Assembly (NCBI RefSeq): GCF_002272015.1
Contig: NZ_NPBY01000067.1
Coordinates: forward strand, 1-64,000
DNA: 64,000 nt
Direction of reading: 5' to 3'
Source of the DNA: Paenibacillus campinasensis
GTDB taxonomy: Bacteria > Bacillota > Bacilli > Paenibacillales > Paenibacillaceae
Position numbers and translations under genes: made by a program. Below, one piece after another: positions 16,255 through 24,400 of the stretch. The stretch's first letter is position 1. Every line of letters begins with the position of its first letter. The notes below the pieces were generated by a model. That model made no database searches and was not told the DNA's origin. It saw nothing but the letters and a program-made list of their open reading frames with translations.

Positions 16255-17091
16255 CTACTCTTCCCCAGTTGCTACCGGATTCCTCTCATACGAGATCCAG
16301 TCACTCCAGCTTCCTGCATACAGCTTGACGTTCCGGTATCCGGCTTCGTGCAATGCCAGCACATTCGGGCATGCGGTTACGCCAGAGCCGCAATAGACGA
16401 TAATGTCTGAAGTTTCAGGGATATCTGCGAATCGCCGCTGAATGGCCGCTGCATCAAGCCATCGTCCTTGTTCATCCAGCAGCTCCTTCCAGAAATAATT
16501 GACCGCGCCGGGAATATGTCCGGCCTTGGTATCGATCGGCTCCTCAATACCGGCATAGCGGCGAGGTTCGCGAGCGTCGATCAGCATGCTGCTTCCTTCG
16601 CGGGAAGCTGTCCGCACCTCCTCGACATCAGCCAGCATTCCCGGTTGAAGCTTCGGCTCATATGTAACAGGAATAACAACCGGCTGCTCCTTCGTTACCG
16701 GGTAGGCAGCTGCTTTCCAATGCGTAAAGCTTCCGTCCATCACATAAGCCTGGTCGTGGCCGGTGTATTTCAGCAGCCACCACAAGCGGCTGGCCATGGC
16801 ACCGCCTTGGTCGTCATATGCAATGACCCGCATACCATGATGGATGCCGGCCTTACCCAGCGAAGCTGCAAGCTGGTCCATATCAGGCAGCGGATGGCGC
16901 CCACCGTGAGCGGCAACCGGTGCGGAGAGGTCCCGCTCCAAATCCAGATACACCGCGCGCGGAATATGTTCCTCATCATATGCGGTCCGGCCTGCATCCG
17001 GCTGTCCCAGAATAAAGCGGCAGTCTACAATGACAATGTCAGGTTCGTACAGGCGGGCCAGCAGCCATTTCATCGATACGATATGTTTCAT
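16255..17091 (-). CDS. sseA: Thiosulfate/3-mercaptopyruvate sulfurtransferase
   Basis: A 278-residue tandem-rhodanese enzyme. The inactive N-terminal rhodanese domain (IVDCRFILGQPDAGRTAYDE, HIPRAVYLDLERDLS) is followed by the catalytic one, with the active-site loop VYCGSGVTACPN where Cys accepts the sulfane sulfur. It transfers sulfur from 3-mercaptopyruvate or thiosulfate to cyanide or thiols in the cytoplasm. The C-terminus GSWSDWISYERNPVATGEE lies inside the right attachment-like repeat, so the last ten codons were probably supplied by the integrated element. The original end appears to survive at about 10170-10242. A minus-strand TATAAT lies upstream of the ATG. Confidence 0.92.
   Translation of the reverse strand: MKHIVSMKWLLARLYEPDIVIVDCRFILGQPDAGRTAYDEEHIPRAVYLDLERDLSAPVAAHGGRHPLPDMDQLAASLGKAGIHHGMRVIAYDDQGGAMASRLWWLLKYTGHDQAYVMDGSFTHWKAAAYPVTKEQPVVIPVTYEPKLQPGMLADVEEVRTASREGSSMLIDAREPRRYAGIEEPIDTKAGHIPGAVNYFWKELLDEQGRWLDAAAIQRRFADIPETSDIIVYCGSGVTACPNVLALHEAGYRNVKLYAGSWSDWISYERNPVATGEE
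16288..16313. repeat. Right attachment-like direct repeat
   Basis: 26-bp sequence inside the 3' end of the sulfurtransferase gene, matching 10217-10242 at 24 positions in the same orientation. It defines the right boundary of the putative element. Confidence 0.75.
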
Positions 17092-17391
17092 CGGAGATCA
17101 CGATCCTTATGGAAATTTAGATGTAATGATAGTATTCGAATTATATCATACTCGGTTATGCCTCAGTGCCCTCGCATCACAAATCCGGTCTGCATCCGTG
17201 CAGACCGCCAAGCCGACTACCGATTATGGCTGAAACGGGGGACGCGGTAACGGGACCGGAGGCTTGGCGCGATCATCACGTTGAATCAGGGAACTTCCTG
17301 ATAGTCCCCTGAACCAAAGGGATAATGAGGCTAAGGGGTTAGGAAAAGCCAATAAACATGCATCAAGCACGGGAATTGCTGCTGTGCCTCA

Positions 17392-19683
17392 TTATGGCTT
17401 GATCGTTTGGATTAGCAGAGCTGTATAGGCTTTCGCGCCTTCAGGCCGAAGGTGAACACCGTCCTCATAAAAATATTCCGGATGCCCCTTGCTGGCAGAG
17501 TGCCAATCGGCGAGAGACACGTTAGGGTAATCCGCAGCGGCTTGGGCCAGCATGCGGTTCACCTGCTGTTCCCAGTCGCGCGGAACACGAATGTTCACCA
17601 GGACAACCTGCTTCGCAGAAGACAGGGAGGTGAGCAAGGAATCCAGCTCCTGGGGTGAAAAGGCTCCATTCGTCCCAAGGGCGATAATCACGACACCACC
17701 GTCGATGCGCCCCCATTGTGCGAGCTGGGGAAGCAGGCTCTCTGCCTGCCGAAGCTGACGGCCGATTTCGGCATCGATGTTGATGCCGGGGAGCGATTGC
17801 TCGAGATAAGGCGTGACGCCAAGCATGACAGAGTCGCCAATAGCCGAGATGGCTGCAGCGGGACTGCCGGTTTCATGGCCCGCTCGGGGCGGCTCTCCTT
17901 GCTGCGGTCTGGATTTACCTTCGCCGGAAGGGCTGTCGCCTGCGTCGCCGCTGCCGGAGGGATCCGAAGATGGTGCATCACTCGGCTGGGTAGACGAGGG
18001 GGATTTCTCTCCGCCAGACGGAGGCAGATCCTGCGAGCTGGTGTCGCCTGGTGAGCCAGGCTCGCTTTGCTGCCCGGTCTCATCGGAGTCAGTTGGGCGA
18101 GCCTTTCCTGGCGCAGGATCCCCGCTGCCCGCACCCTCCTCAGAGTCCTTATCGGGATTGCCGGTTGCTGACGTCTCGTCGCTTCTTTCATCGATAGACG
18201 AAGGAGGAGACTCAGGCTTCTCGCCGCTGATATCAGGCTTACCGTCAGCGTTTCGATCATCAGATTCGCCCTGCGCTTGCTGCGGATGGGTGTTATTGAT
18301 ATGGCCCTTCGTGGTGTCGCTTCCATTCACGGCACCCGCCGGCTGGCTTCCTTCCGGATTCGTCATTTCAAGCCAAGCGGCCATATCGCCGCCCGTTTTT
18401 ACAGTGTGGGCGCTGGTCATAATGCCGAAGCAAAAAATAGCGAGCAGTCCTATCAAACCTAATGAAGCCATCGATCCTCGCAATGTCAGAAAGATCGAGC
18501 GCGGCTTACGCTGCCGGACGTTGTTCCACAGCGACTGCAGACGGCCTCTACGAATCGGCTCCTCTACATAGGTATAAGTTAAGGCTGCTAGCACGATGCT
18601 GGCGATAATCTGCAGGCTGATCTCCGCGGCGGACAGCTGCCCAGGCCCCGCTGGAGGCGAAGTCAGAATCATGACCGGATAATGCCACAGATAAATGCCG
18701 TAGGAACGAACGCCGATCCATCGCAGCGGCTTCCAGCTTAGCAGCCTGCTCCACATCGATGCAGGATGTGCGAGCGCGGCTACCAGCACCGCAGCGGCGA
18801 CAGAGAAGCCGAGCATGCCGCCTTGATAGACGAGCGGATCATAGCGATCCGTCTTCCACAGCATGAACAGGACGATGAACAGCGCAAGCCCGCCCACGAG
18901 GTTGAGGCTGTGTCTGGTCCTTCTGGTCGATGAGACGGATGAGAGCTTTGAACTTGGCCAGACCAAGGCAAGTGCTGCGCCGATCAGCAGGCCGAATGCA
19001 CGGGTATCCGTTCCGAAGTAGACCCGGCTTGGATCCGTTCCGGGTACGTATAATGCAGCCATGGCAAATGCCGACAGCGCCGCCCCTGTCATAATGAAGG
19101 TGAACAGCTGCCCCCTTCGGGGAAAGAATCGCAGACCGATGACCATCAGAATCGGCCATAGCAGATAGAATTGCTCCTCCACCGCCAGTGACCAGAAGTG
19201 ACCGAGCGGGGATGGAGGCCCGAATGATTCGAAATAGGATTTTTGTTCCCAAATGAATTGCCAATTGCTTATGTATGTCACAGCTCCGAGCACATCGTTT
19301 CGAAGCTCCGGTAATCTGGCGGGATCGAACAGCGTCACCCATACCACAGTCATGAACAACGTGAACAGCATGGCAGGCATCAGCCTTCTTATTCTGCGCA
19401 TCCAGAAATCTTTAAGATTCAATGTACGGCTGTGATGCCACTGGGCAGCCAGTATATCGGTAATCAAATAGCCGGAGAGTACAAAGAAGAGGCTGACTCC
19501 GAGGAAGCCGCCGGAGGCGAAGCCAAACTGCCAGTGATAGGCCATCACTGCGAGCAGGGCAAGCGCACGAAGACCGTCGAGTCCGGGCATGTATCGGGTC
19601 AAGGGACGGTCTGGCGGATGTATGTTTTCTTTGACGGGTGACTTGTTCTTGTGCTGGTCGTATGTAGGTGCCCTATGAAGCAT
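17392..19683 (-). CDS. oatA: Peptidoglycan O-acetyltransferase-like protein (acyltransferase 3 plus SGNH)
   Basis: A 763-residue two-domain protein. Residues about 28-410 are an acyltransferase-3 membrane domain with ten or more hydrophobic helices, starting PGLDGLRALALLAVMAYHW and including FWSLAVEEQFYLLWPIL. A long low-complexity linker (about 445-610) rich in Ser, Gly, Asp, Pro and Glu follows. The C-terminal extracellular SGNH domain has ISAIGDSVMLGV with the catalytic Ser, the Asn motif in IALGTNGA, and DGVHLRPEGAKAY with Asp and His. This is the OatA architecture: acetyl groups cross the membrane and are placed on muramic acid, giving lysozyme resistance. Start ATG with GGGAAGG upstream. 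The linker is longer than usual. Confidence 0.88.
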   Translation of the reverse strand: MLHRAPTYDQHKNKSPVKENIHPPDRPLTRYMPGLDGLRALALLAVMAYHWQFGFASGGFLGVSLFFVLSGYLITDILAAQWHHSRTLNLKDFWMRRIRRLMPAMLFTLFMTVVWVTLFDPARLPELRNDVLGAVTYISNWQFIWEQKSYFESFGPPSPLGHFWSLAVEEQFYLLWPILMVIGLRFFPRRGQLFTFIMTGAALSAFAMAALYVPGTDPSRVYFGTDTRAFGLLIGAALALVWPSSKLSSVSSTRRTRHSLNLVGGLALFIVLFMLWKTDRYDPLVYQGGMLGFSVAAAVLVAALAHPASMWSRLLSWKPLRWIGVRSYGIYLWHYPVMILTSPPAGPGQLSAAEISLQIIASIVLAALTYTYVEEPIRRGRLQSLWNNVRQRKPRSIFLTLRGSMASLGLIGLLAIFCFGIMTSAHTVKTGGDMAAWLEMTNPEGSQPAGAVNGSDTTKGHINNTHPQQAQGESDDRNADGKPDISGEKPESPPSSIDERSDETSATGNPDKDSEEGAGSGDPAPGKARPTDSDETGQQSEPGSPGDTSSQDLPPSGGEKSPSSTQPSDAPSSDPSGSGDAGDSPSGEGKSRPQQGEPPRAGHETGSPAAAISAIGDSVMLGVTPYLEQSLPGINIDAEIGRQLRQAESLLPQLAQWGRIDGGVVIIALGTNGAFSPQELDSLLTSLSSAKQVVLVNIRVPRDWEQQVNRMLAQAAADYPNVSLADWHSASKGHPEYFYEDGVHLRPEGAKAYTALLIQTIKP

Positions 19684-19871
19684 GTTAACCTTCCCTTTCT
19701 AAGCTGGGGATATCACATTCTTCCGATGTGTTGTCAAGCAAGAGCCATATCCCTGAGAATCGATATCACTTCATCATCTTATCATGGCTGAAATGCCAGA
19801 AGGTGACAAAAACATGAATTCGTGGATACATTATGATGTCAATAAAAAGACAGAAATTTCACTGGACAATG

Positions 19872-19911
19872 ACAAGGAAAAAGGAGGCGAACCTTTCGGG
19901 TTCCCTCCTTT
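19872..19911 (-). terminator. Terminator of the yhbH gene
   Basis: Read on the minus strand: AAAGGAGGGAACC, loop, GGTTCGCCTCCTTT and a T-rich tail. It lies about 90 bp after the stop at 19998. The rest of the 19684-19997 gap shows no convincing gene. Confidence 0.8.
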
Positions 19912-19997
19912 AGGGGATGAGCTTATAGAGGCAAACTTCGCAGTCACGGATGTAGTCCGGATTATCGGTAGCAGGAGTTATTTAACAAGAACGCAGG

Positions 19998-21158
19998 TTA
20001 CAGGGCAGCCCCTTCGCGTTTGCGGAAGAAGGCCTTCAGCGCCTCGTACACCTCGGATTTATCTTTGATGACGTAATGCATGAATTGGTCCAGCTTTATA
20101 TTTTTGTAGGCGGACATCAGCGTGCTGTTGCGGTTGTACTGATTAACTTCTCCGTATCCGAACATGTTGCTCACTTTAAGCAGCTCGCCGATCAGCTTGA
20201 CGCAGCGCTCATTATCCGAAGTCAGGTTGTCGCCGTCGGAGAAATGAAACGGATAGATGTTGTATTTGGCCGGAGGATACCTGCGGTTAATGATGTCCAG
20301 CGCTTTCTGGTAGGCAGAAGAGCATATCGTTCCACCGCTTTCGCCCCGGGTGAAGAACTCCTCCTCGGTCACTTCTTTGGCTTCCGTATGGTGCGCGATG
20401 AAAACGATGTCGACTTTTTCATATTGTTTGCGGAGGAAGCGGGTCATCCAGAAGAAGAAGCTGCGCGCGCAGTATTTCTCAAAAGATCCCATAGACCCCG
20501 AAGTGTCCATCATCGCGATAATGACGGCATTCGACTCGGGAATGACGGTATCATCCCATGTCTTATACCGGAGATCGTCCGGGCTGATTCCGTGGATGCC
20601 GGGATTGCCGTCTCGCGCATTGCGCCGCAAATTTTCGAGAATGGTCCGCTTTTTGTCGATGTTGGACATAATGCCTTTTTTGCGAATGTCGTTGAAGACG
20701 ATGGACTCGGTTTCAATCTGCTCCTTATCCTTGGGCTGCAGCAGCGGAAGCTCGAGCTCTTCAAACAGCATGTTCTCCAGCTCATCAATGCTGACTTCGG
20801 TTTCCACGATGTCGTATCCGGCCTGGTCCCCGGCAGATTCTCCCTTTCCGGGCTGGGCCGAGGCAGGGTCGCGGCCAAGCACATCGCCGACCTGGCTGTC
20901 ACCGTCACCTTGACCGACATGCTTTTGCTTTTGATAATTATAGATGAAGCGATACTCGTCAAGACTGCGGATCGGCACTTTGATGATCTGTTTGCCATCG
21001 GACAGAATAATATTCTCTTCCGTAATAAGATCGGGCAGGTTGCTTTTGATGACCTCACGGATTTTATGCTGATGACGGACCTGATCCTGGTACCCTTTGC
21101 GATGGAGAGACCAGTCTTCCCGGGATACGATAAACGAAAAGTCGTCCTTGTTCTGCAA
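19998..21158 (-). CDS. yhbH: YhbH/YeaH family protein (DUF444, VWA-like)
   Basis: About 386 residues of the DUF444 family, called sporulation protein YhbH in Bacillus. The N-terminus (DWSLHRKGYQDQVRHQHKIR) leads to a glycine/aspartate-rich region and then a von Willebrand A-like domain with the metal-site pattern MMDTSGSMGSFEKYCARSFF. In other bacteria the homologue is linked to PrkA-type kinase and stress or sporulation responses. The TTG at 21158 is preferred, with GGGAGG 10 nt upstream; translation from the upstream TTG would include the ribosome-binding site itself. It is a single gene closed by a terminator. The kinase PrkA is not in this window. Confidence 0.85.
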   Translation of the reverse strand: MQNKDDFSFIVSREDWSLHRKGYQDQVRHQHKIREVIKSNLPDLITEENIILSDGKQIIKVPIRSLDEYRFIYNYQKQKHVGQGDGDSQVGDVLGRDPASAQPGKGESAGDQAGYDIVETEVSIDELENMLFEELELPLLQPKDKEQIETESIVFNDIRKKGIMSNIDKKRTILENLRRNARDGNPGIHGISPDDLRYKTWDDTVIPESNAVIIAMMDTSGSMGSFEKYCARSFFFWMTRFLRKQYEKVDIVFIAHHTEAKEVTEEEFFTRGESGGTICSSAYQKALDIINRRYPPAKYNIYPFHFSDGDNLTSDNERCVKLIGELLKVSNMFGYGEVNQYNRNSTLMSAYKNIKLDQFMHYVIKDKSEVYEALKAFFRKREGAAL

Positions 21159-21272
21159 GCGGCAGTCACCTCCCAAGTGTAGTCTTGACCTTGTGCAGGA
21201 TTCATCTGAGTTAATGCGCTGTAGTATCTCATTATATTCGGGAGAAAGAGCGATATGTGAGTGTGAAATGGC

Positions 21273-21316
21273 GAAAAAAAAGACTCTCTTCCGAATAAAG
21301 CGCAGGAAAGAGAGCC
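21273..21316 (-). terminator. Terminator of the small membrane protein gene
   Basis: On the minus strand GGCTCTCTTTCC and GGAAGAGAGTC form a stem around a 12-nt loop followed by eight T. Confidence 0.85.
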
Positions 21317-21339
21317 GATCGATAGGAGCAATAAGGGGC

Positions 21340-21756
21340 TTAACCGGTTAAAACCATAAAAAACAGAGAGCCGATCGTAAGCATAATGACACCGTTGATG
21401 ATGGAGCCGACAACACCGAACACGCGCTTGCGCTGCTTGGTGAAGGCACCGGCCAGACCGAGAATCAACCCGACCAGATTGATGAAGATAATGATCATGA
21501 AGATGGCGGCAAGGGTTGTCATGGCTTCGAGTGTTTCCTGGGTAGGTTCGAGTACGGTGCCGTCTGGCGTTATGAACGGTTCGATCATGGTGTTGCCCAT
21601 CGCGCCGAGAAGTATGTATCCGACCAACGTGATCACAGACAGAATGAAGGAAGCAATGCCAAGTCTTGAATGCTTCCGGTCTTCAGGCGGGGCAAAGGAA
21701 TGGTTGTCGTTGCCCGGGACATCGTGCTGCTCGGGCGAGGAAGATGTTGGTTCCAT
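21340..21756 (-). CDS. Small membrane protein, DUF4190/DUF4064-like
   Basis: About 138 residues. A polar, proline-rich N-terminus (MEPTSSSPEQHDVPG) precedes three hydrophobic helices: RLGIASFILSVITLVGYILL, then LAAIFMIIIFINLVGLILGL, then VVGSIINGVIMLTIGSLFFM. This layout, a short cytoplasmic tail and three helices with small-residue motifs, is common to DUF4190-type envelope proteins of Bacillales. The ATG at 21756 has AAGGAG 10 nt upstream and gives a sensible N-terminus; the longer frame starts without a site. Function unknown, perhaps envelope related. Confidence 0.7.
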   Translation of the reverse strand: MEPTSSSPEQHDVPGNDNHSFAPPEDRKHSRLGIASFILSVITLVGYILLGAMGNTMIEPFITPDGTVLEPTQETLEAMTTLAAIFMIIIFINLVGLILGLAGAFTKQRKRVFGVVGSIINGVIMLTIGSLFFMVLTG

Positions 21757-21935
21757 AATATATTCGCTCCTTCTAATGTAGTAGCTCCCTAATAATGTTT
21801 CACAAAATGGCCTTGAAATCAAGTCTGGGCGGTATTCAGAAAGGTAGCAAAGAAAGGGGCAATCCGTTAAACTAAAGGCTGTACATATGAGGATGGCTAA
21901 GGATGCTGTGATATGTTGTAAAGGAGTTGAATGAA

Positions 21936-22322
21936 ATGCAGCGTATGTTTATTGCCTGGGGCGCGGTGCTGATGGCGCTATCGGTAGCGATTGGGGCGTT
22001 CGGTGCGCATATGCTTGAGGATCGCATTGGTGCGGATGCGCTGGCCGTTTATGAAACGGGCGTTCATTATCATATGGTTCATGGAATTGCCATTTTGATT
22101 ACAGGACTGTTGGCCGGAGTTTCCGGGAATTCAAGAGGATTGTTCTGGGCCGGCACGCTGTTTATTGTCGGGACGATTATTTTTTCCGGCAGTTTGTATG
22201 TGCTCAGCATAAGCGGCATCAAGTGGCTGGGGGCGATTACGCCAATCGGTGGCACCGCTTTTATTGCGGGGTGGATTGCGCTAATGGTCTCGGCCCTGTC
22301 AGGTCGGCGACAATCGCGATGA
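21936..22322 (+). CDS. DUF423 (YwdK-like) membrane protein
   Basis: 128 residues with four hydrophobic helices, beginning MQRMFIAWGAVLMALSVAIG and GAFGAHML, with the DUF423 hallmark YETGVHYHMVHGIAI and the final loop GAITPIGGTAFIAGW. The family is widespread and of unknown function. The ATG at 21936 has AAAGGAG nine nt upstream; the TTG at 21927 lies too close to that site. Single-gene unit ending at a very strong shared terminator. Confidence 0.88.
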   Translation: MQRMFIAWGAVLMALSVAIGAFGAHMLEDRIGADALAVYETGVHYHMVHGIAILITGLLAGVSGNSRGLFWAGTLFIVGTIIFSGSLYVLSISGIKWLGAITPIGGTAFIAGWIALMVSALSGRRQSR

Positions 22323-22326
22323 ACAT

Positions 22327-22368
22327 TAAAAATGGCTTCTCCCAGCAGCTGGGAGAAGCCATTTTTAA
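22327..22368. terminator. Bidirectional terminator
   Basis: TAAAAATGGCTTCTCCCAGC with a near-perfect inverted copy, giving T runs on both strands. It separates the convergent DUF423 gene and the 22378-22938 gene. Confidence 0.92.
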
Positions 22369-22377
22369 GTTGCGGAC

Positions 22378-22938
22378 CTATGAGCTCACACTAAATTCGT
22401 CTATCTCATTGACTTTGAACGTGTATACTTGCTTTTCATCAACATGATACACATTCACCAAAGCGTTGACCTCGTCAAAATTAAGAATGCGGCAGGGCAA
22501 GCTGATTTGCTTCCCTCTTTGATTAGTGGTCAAGCGAACGAGCCGATTATCTCTGCTGTACTGTTTGATCCATTCAAACGGATCGTTGCCAGCGGTGATG
22601 TTCTCTACGTTCTTACTGGTGGTGTCTGTGATCTCAGCTGACTCCGTTGTCTCTGATTTCTCTGATAATGCCGTGGTCACCGCAACCTCCTGGGAGTCTA
22701 CATCACCAGATTCGAGGTCTAGAGGGAGTGGTTCTGGGGATTCTTTATTCGTTTGAACCATCACGTCGATCAATTTTCCAAGCTTTATGCCGGATTTGAT
22801 TTGAAAATCGACGACCTCTTTCTTGCTGTTAAGCAGTTCCAGCAAATATTGCAAAGCCAGTGCGTTGGAGGGACTTTTGACCAATATATCAACGTTAAAT
22901 AAATGGCCCCTGTCGTCGGTGTCTGTGTTCTTTCTCAT
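22378..22938 (-). CDS. Hypothetical cytoplasmic protein, 186 residues
   Basis: Not recognised. The N-terminal 65 residues look like a small alpha/beta domain (VDILVKSPSNALALQYLLEL). A low-complexity Ser/Thr/Glu-rich linker (about 70-115) follows, then a C-terminal all-beta segment (LVRLTTNQRGKQISLPCRIL, then VYTFKVNEIDEFSV) that could be an SH3- or WYL-like barrel. ATG with GAAGG upstream. It is divergent from the YunC-like gene, with a palindrome in the shared upstream region. Confidence 0.65.
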   Translation of the reverse strand: MRKNTDTDDRGHLFNVDILVKSPSNALALQYLLELLNSKKEVVDFQIKSGIKLGKLIDVMVQTNKESPEPLPLDLESGDVDSQEVAVTTALSEKSETTESAEITDTTSKNVENITAGNDPFEWIKQYSRDNRLVRLTTNQRGKQISLPCRILNFDEVNALVNVYHVDEKQVYTFKVNEIDEFSVSS

Positions 22939-23018
22939 AGCTTTTAACCTTCACCAGCTTTCACATTATTCCTAGTGTCTACAATATACCATATTTCAAA
23001 AATTTTCATAGTCCTAAT

Positions 23019-23035
23019 GTCTCTGTGACAGAGAC
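23019..23035. promoter_or_regulatory. Palindrome between divergent genes
   Basis: GTCTCTG and CAGAGAC, perfect 7-bp arms around TGA, lying between starts at 22938 (minus) and 23128 (plus). Candidate operator; the binding factor is unknown. Confidence 0.4.
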
Positions 23036-23127
23036 TATTATACTGGTACCTAATTTCGGACTTCGGAACCAAACGAATAATCTAGGAATACATATATCTA
23101 AAGGCGTATGAGGGGAGGTACAAGGAC

Positions 23128-23430
23128 ATGGTTACTCTGCTGCCAATGGAGGTGGAAGGGCATACGGTGATGGGTGTGGAGGTGAAGCTGCCCAAAACGA
23201 CCTTGCTGGCCGTCTACACATCCCGTGGATATATCATGTGCGGAGCCCTTGATGTTGGTCTTCTTAATGAAAAGCTTGCCGACAGGCATATTATAGCAGG
23301 GAGAGCCGTTGGTGTAAGGACATTGGAACAGCTGATGGAAGCCCCATTGGAATCGGTAACGCTAGAGGCCGAGAAGATGGGGATTCATCCCGGAATTACC
23401 GGAAAAGAAGCGCTGCTTCGTATGCTGTGA
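23128..23430 (+). CDS. yunC: YunC-like DUF1805 protein
   Basis: A 100-residue DUF1805 protein. The features are the opening GHTVMGVEVKLPKTTLLAVY and the conserved core GYIMCGALDVGLLNEKL with the Cys that is typical of the family. The first beta strands then lead to VRTLEQLMEAPLESVTLEAE. The function is unknown. In Bacillus, yunC sits next to yunD; here the yunD-like gene is 22 kb away. GGGGAGG precedes the ATG and a terminator follows. Confidence 0.85.
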   Translation: MVTLLPMEVEGHTVMGVEVKLPKTTLLAVYTSRGYIMCGALDVGLLNEKLADRHIIAGRAVGVRTLEQLMEAPLESVTLEAEKMGIHPGITGKEALLRML

Positions 23431-23465
23431 GATGGCCGACATACAGGTTGATTGGTTGCAGGTTT

Positions 23466-23492
23466 CGGGCTGCCCTTACGGGCGGCTTTTTT
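23466..23492 (+). terminator. Rho-independent terminator after yunC
   Basis: GCTGCCC, loop TTAC, GGGCGGC, then TTTTTT. Confidence 0.88.
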
Positions 23493-23553
23493 GTGTTTCG
23501 CATTTACGTAAACTCCTGCTTTATCATCCGAACACAAGAGGCTCCGGCTTTTT

Positions 23554-23570
23554 TTGTAGGCAGTCTACAA
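23554..23570. promoter_or_regulatory. Inverted repeat upstream of the biuret-type operon
   Basis: TTGTAG, five bases, CTACAA, about 90 bp before the cysteine hydrolase gene and just upstream of a TATAAT (23593-23598). A possible operator for the PucR-type regulator encoded at 32511, by position only. Confidence 0.35.
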
Positions 23571-23656
23571 TGACTCGTTATCCTTGATGTTATATAATGT
23601 TACAAACAATGAGTTGGATATAACGCGAATATAACATGAAAAGTGAGGGGTAACTG

Positions 23657-24352
23657 ATGATTGAAGCAAACCCATATTCCTTCCCCTACGACGGGGATTT
23701 ACGTTGTGACAACACGGCATTGATTATTATCGATATGCAGACCGATTTCTGCGGGCCGGGCGGTTATGTGGACCGAATGGGGTATGATCTTTCACTTACC
23801 CGGCGAGCTATTGAGCCTATCCAGCGCATTCTGGAAACGGCTCGGGCATTGGAAGGCTTCACGATTATTCATACGCGTGAAGGGCATAAGCCGGATCTGT
23901 CGGATTTGCCGGACAACAAGCGGTGGCGCAGCCGGCAGATCGGAGCCGAGATCGGGTCTGAGGGGCCTGCTGGCAAAATCCTTGTGCGCGGCGAGGCCGG
24001 CTGGAACATCATTGACGAACTGGCTCCGCTTCCTGGAGAAATCATCATTGATAAACCGGGAAAGGGAAGCTTCTACGCAACCGATCTGGATCTGATTTTG
24101 CGCAATCGCGGAATCCGGAACCTCATTCTCACGGGCATCACGACCGATGTCTGTGTTCACACGACGATGCGGGAGGCTAACGACCGCGGCTATGAATGCC
24201 TGATCCTGGAGGACTGCACCGGGGCGACCGATTATGACAATCATCTGGCTGCACTCAAGATGGTGACGATGCAGGGCGGCGTTTTTGGCAGTGTCTCGGA
24301 TTCTAGCCGCGTGATCGCTGCGCTCAAGGCATTGGCGGCTGCCCATGCATAG
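23657..24352 (+). CDS. BiuH-like cysteine hydrolase (isochorismatase superfamily)
   Basis: A 231-residue isochorismatase-like hydrolase. The predicted catalytic triad is Asp26 (IIIDMQTDF), Lys133 (IDKPGKGSFYAT) and Cys166 (TTDVCVHTT). Lys to Cys spacing is 33 residues, as in biuret hydrolase BiuH (Lys142, Cys175). Such enzymes hydrolyse C-N bonds through a thioester. It is followed 48 bp downstream by an allophanate hydrolase, which consumes the product of biuret hydrolysis, so a biuret amidohydrolase role is favoured. RutB-type ureidoacrylate hydrolase or N-carbamoyl amidase are alternatives. A paralogue lies at 31709. RBS GAGGGG before the ATG. Cytoplasmic. Confidence 0.82.
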   Translation: MIEANPYSFPYDGDLRCDNTALIIIDMQTDFCGPGGYVDRMGYDLSLTRRAIEPIQRILETARALEGFTIIHTREGHKPDLSDLPDNKRWRSRQIGAEIGSEGPAGKILVRGEAGWNIIDELAPLPGEIIIDKPGKGSFYATDLDLILRNRGIRNLILTGITTDVCVHTTMREANDRGYECLILEDCTGATDYDNHLAALKMVTMQGGVFGSVSDSSRVIAALKALAAAHA

Positions 24353-24400
24353 ATACCGGTATATATATTTGCTTCAGCTGTTAGCGAAAGGAGGGGCAAG

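Larger units (their letters stand above)
10217..16313. mobile_element. Putative integrated element in the 3' end of the sulfurtransferase gene
   Basis: A 6.1-kb block bounded by a 26-bp direct repeat (10217-10242 and 16288-16313, 24 of 26 identical). The repeat is the codons for SWSDWISY at the C-terminus of the sulfurtransferase, whose intact copy starts at 17091 and ends at 16255. To the left of the left repeat the frame continues as a plausible sulfurtransferase end (PDNPEAA) and then a terminator; at the right repeat the gene ends ERNPVATGEE. This is the pattern of a tyrosine recombinase inserting at a gene's 3' end while supplying a replacement end. Inside are a degraded tyrosine recombinase, a beta-flower operon, a decayed gene, an AT-rich HEPN/SIR2 pair and a hexamer cluster. 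The recombinase is broken, so the element is probably immobile now. Confidence 0.7.

Noticed and set aside
19784..20068. Plus-strand frame of 94 codons
   Set aside because: It runs through the yhbH terminator hairpin and into the antisense of yhbH.
20076..21182. Plus-strand frame of 368 codons opposite yhbH
   Set aside because: Shadow of yhbH caused by codon bias; composition is not protein-like.
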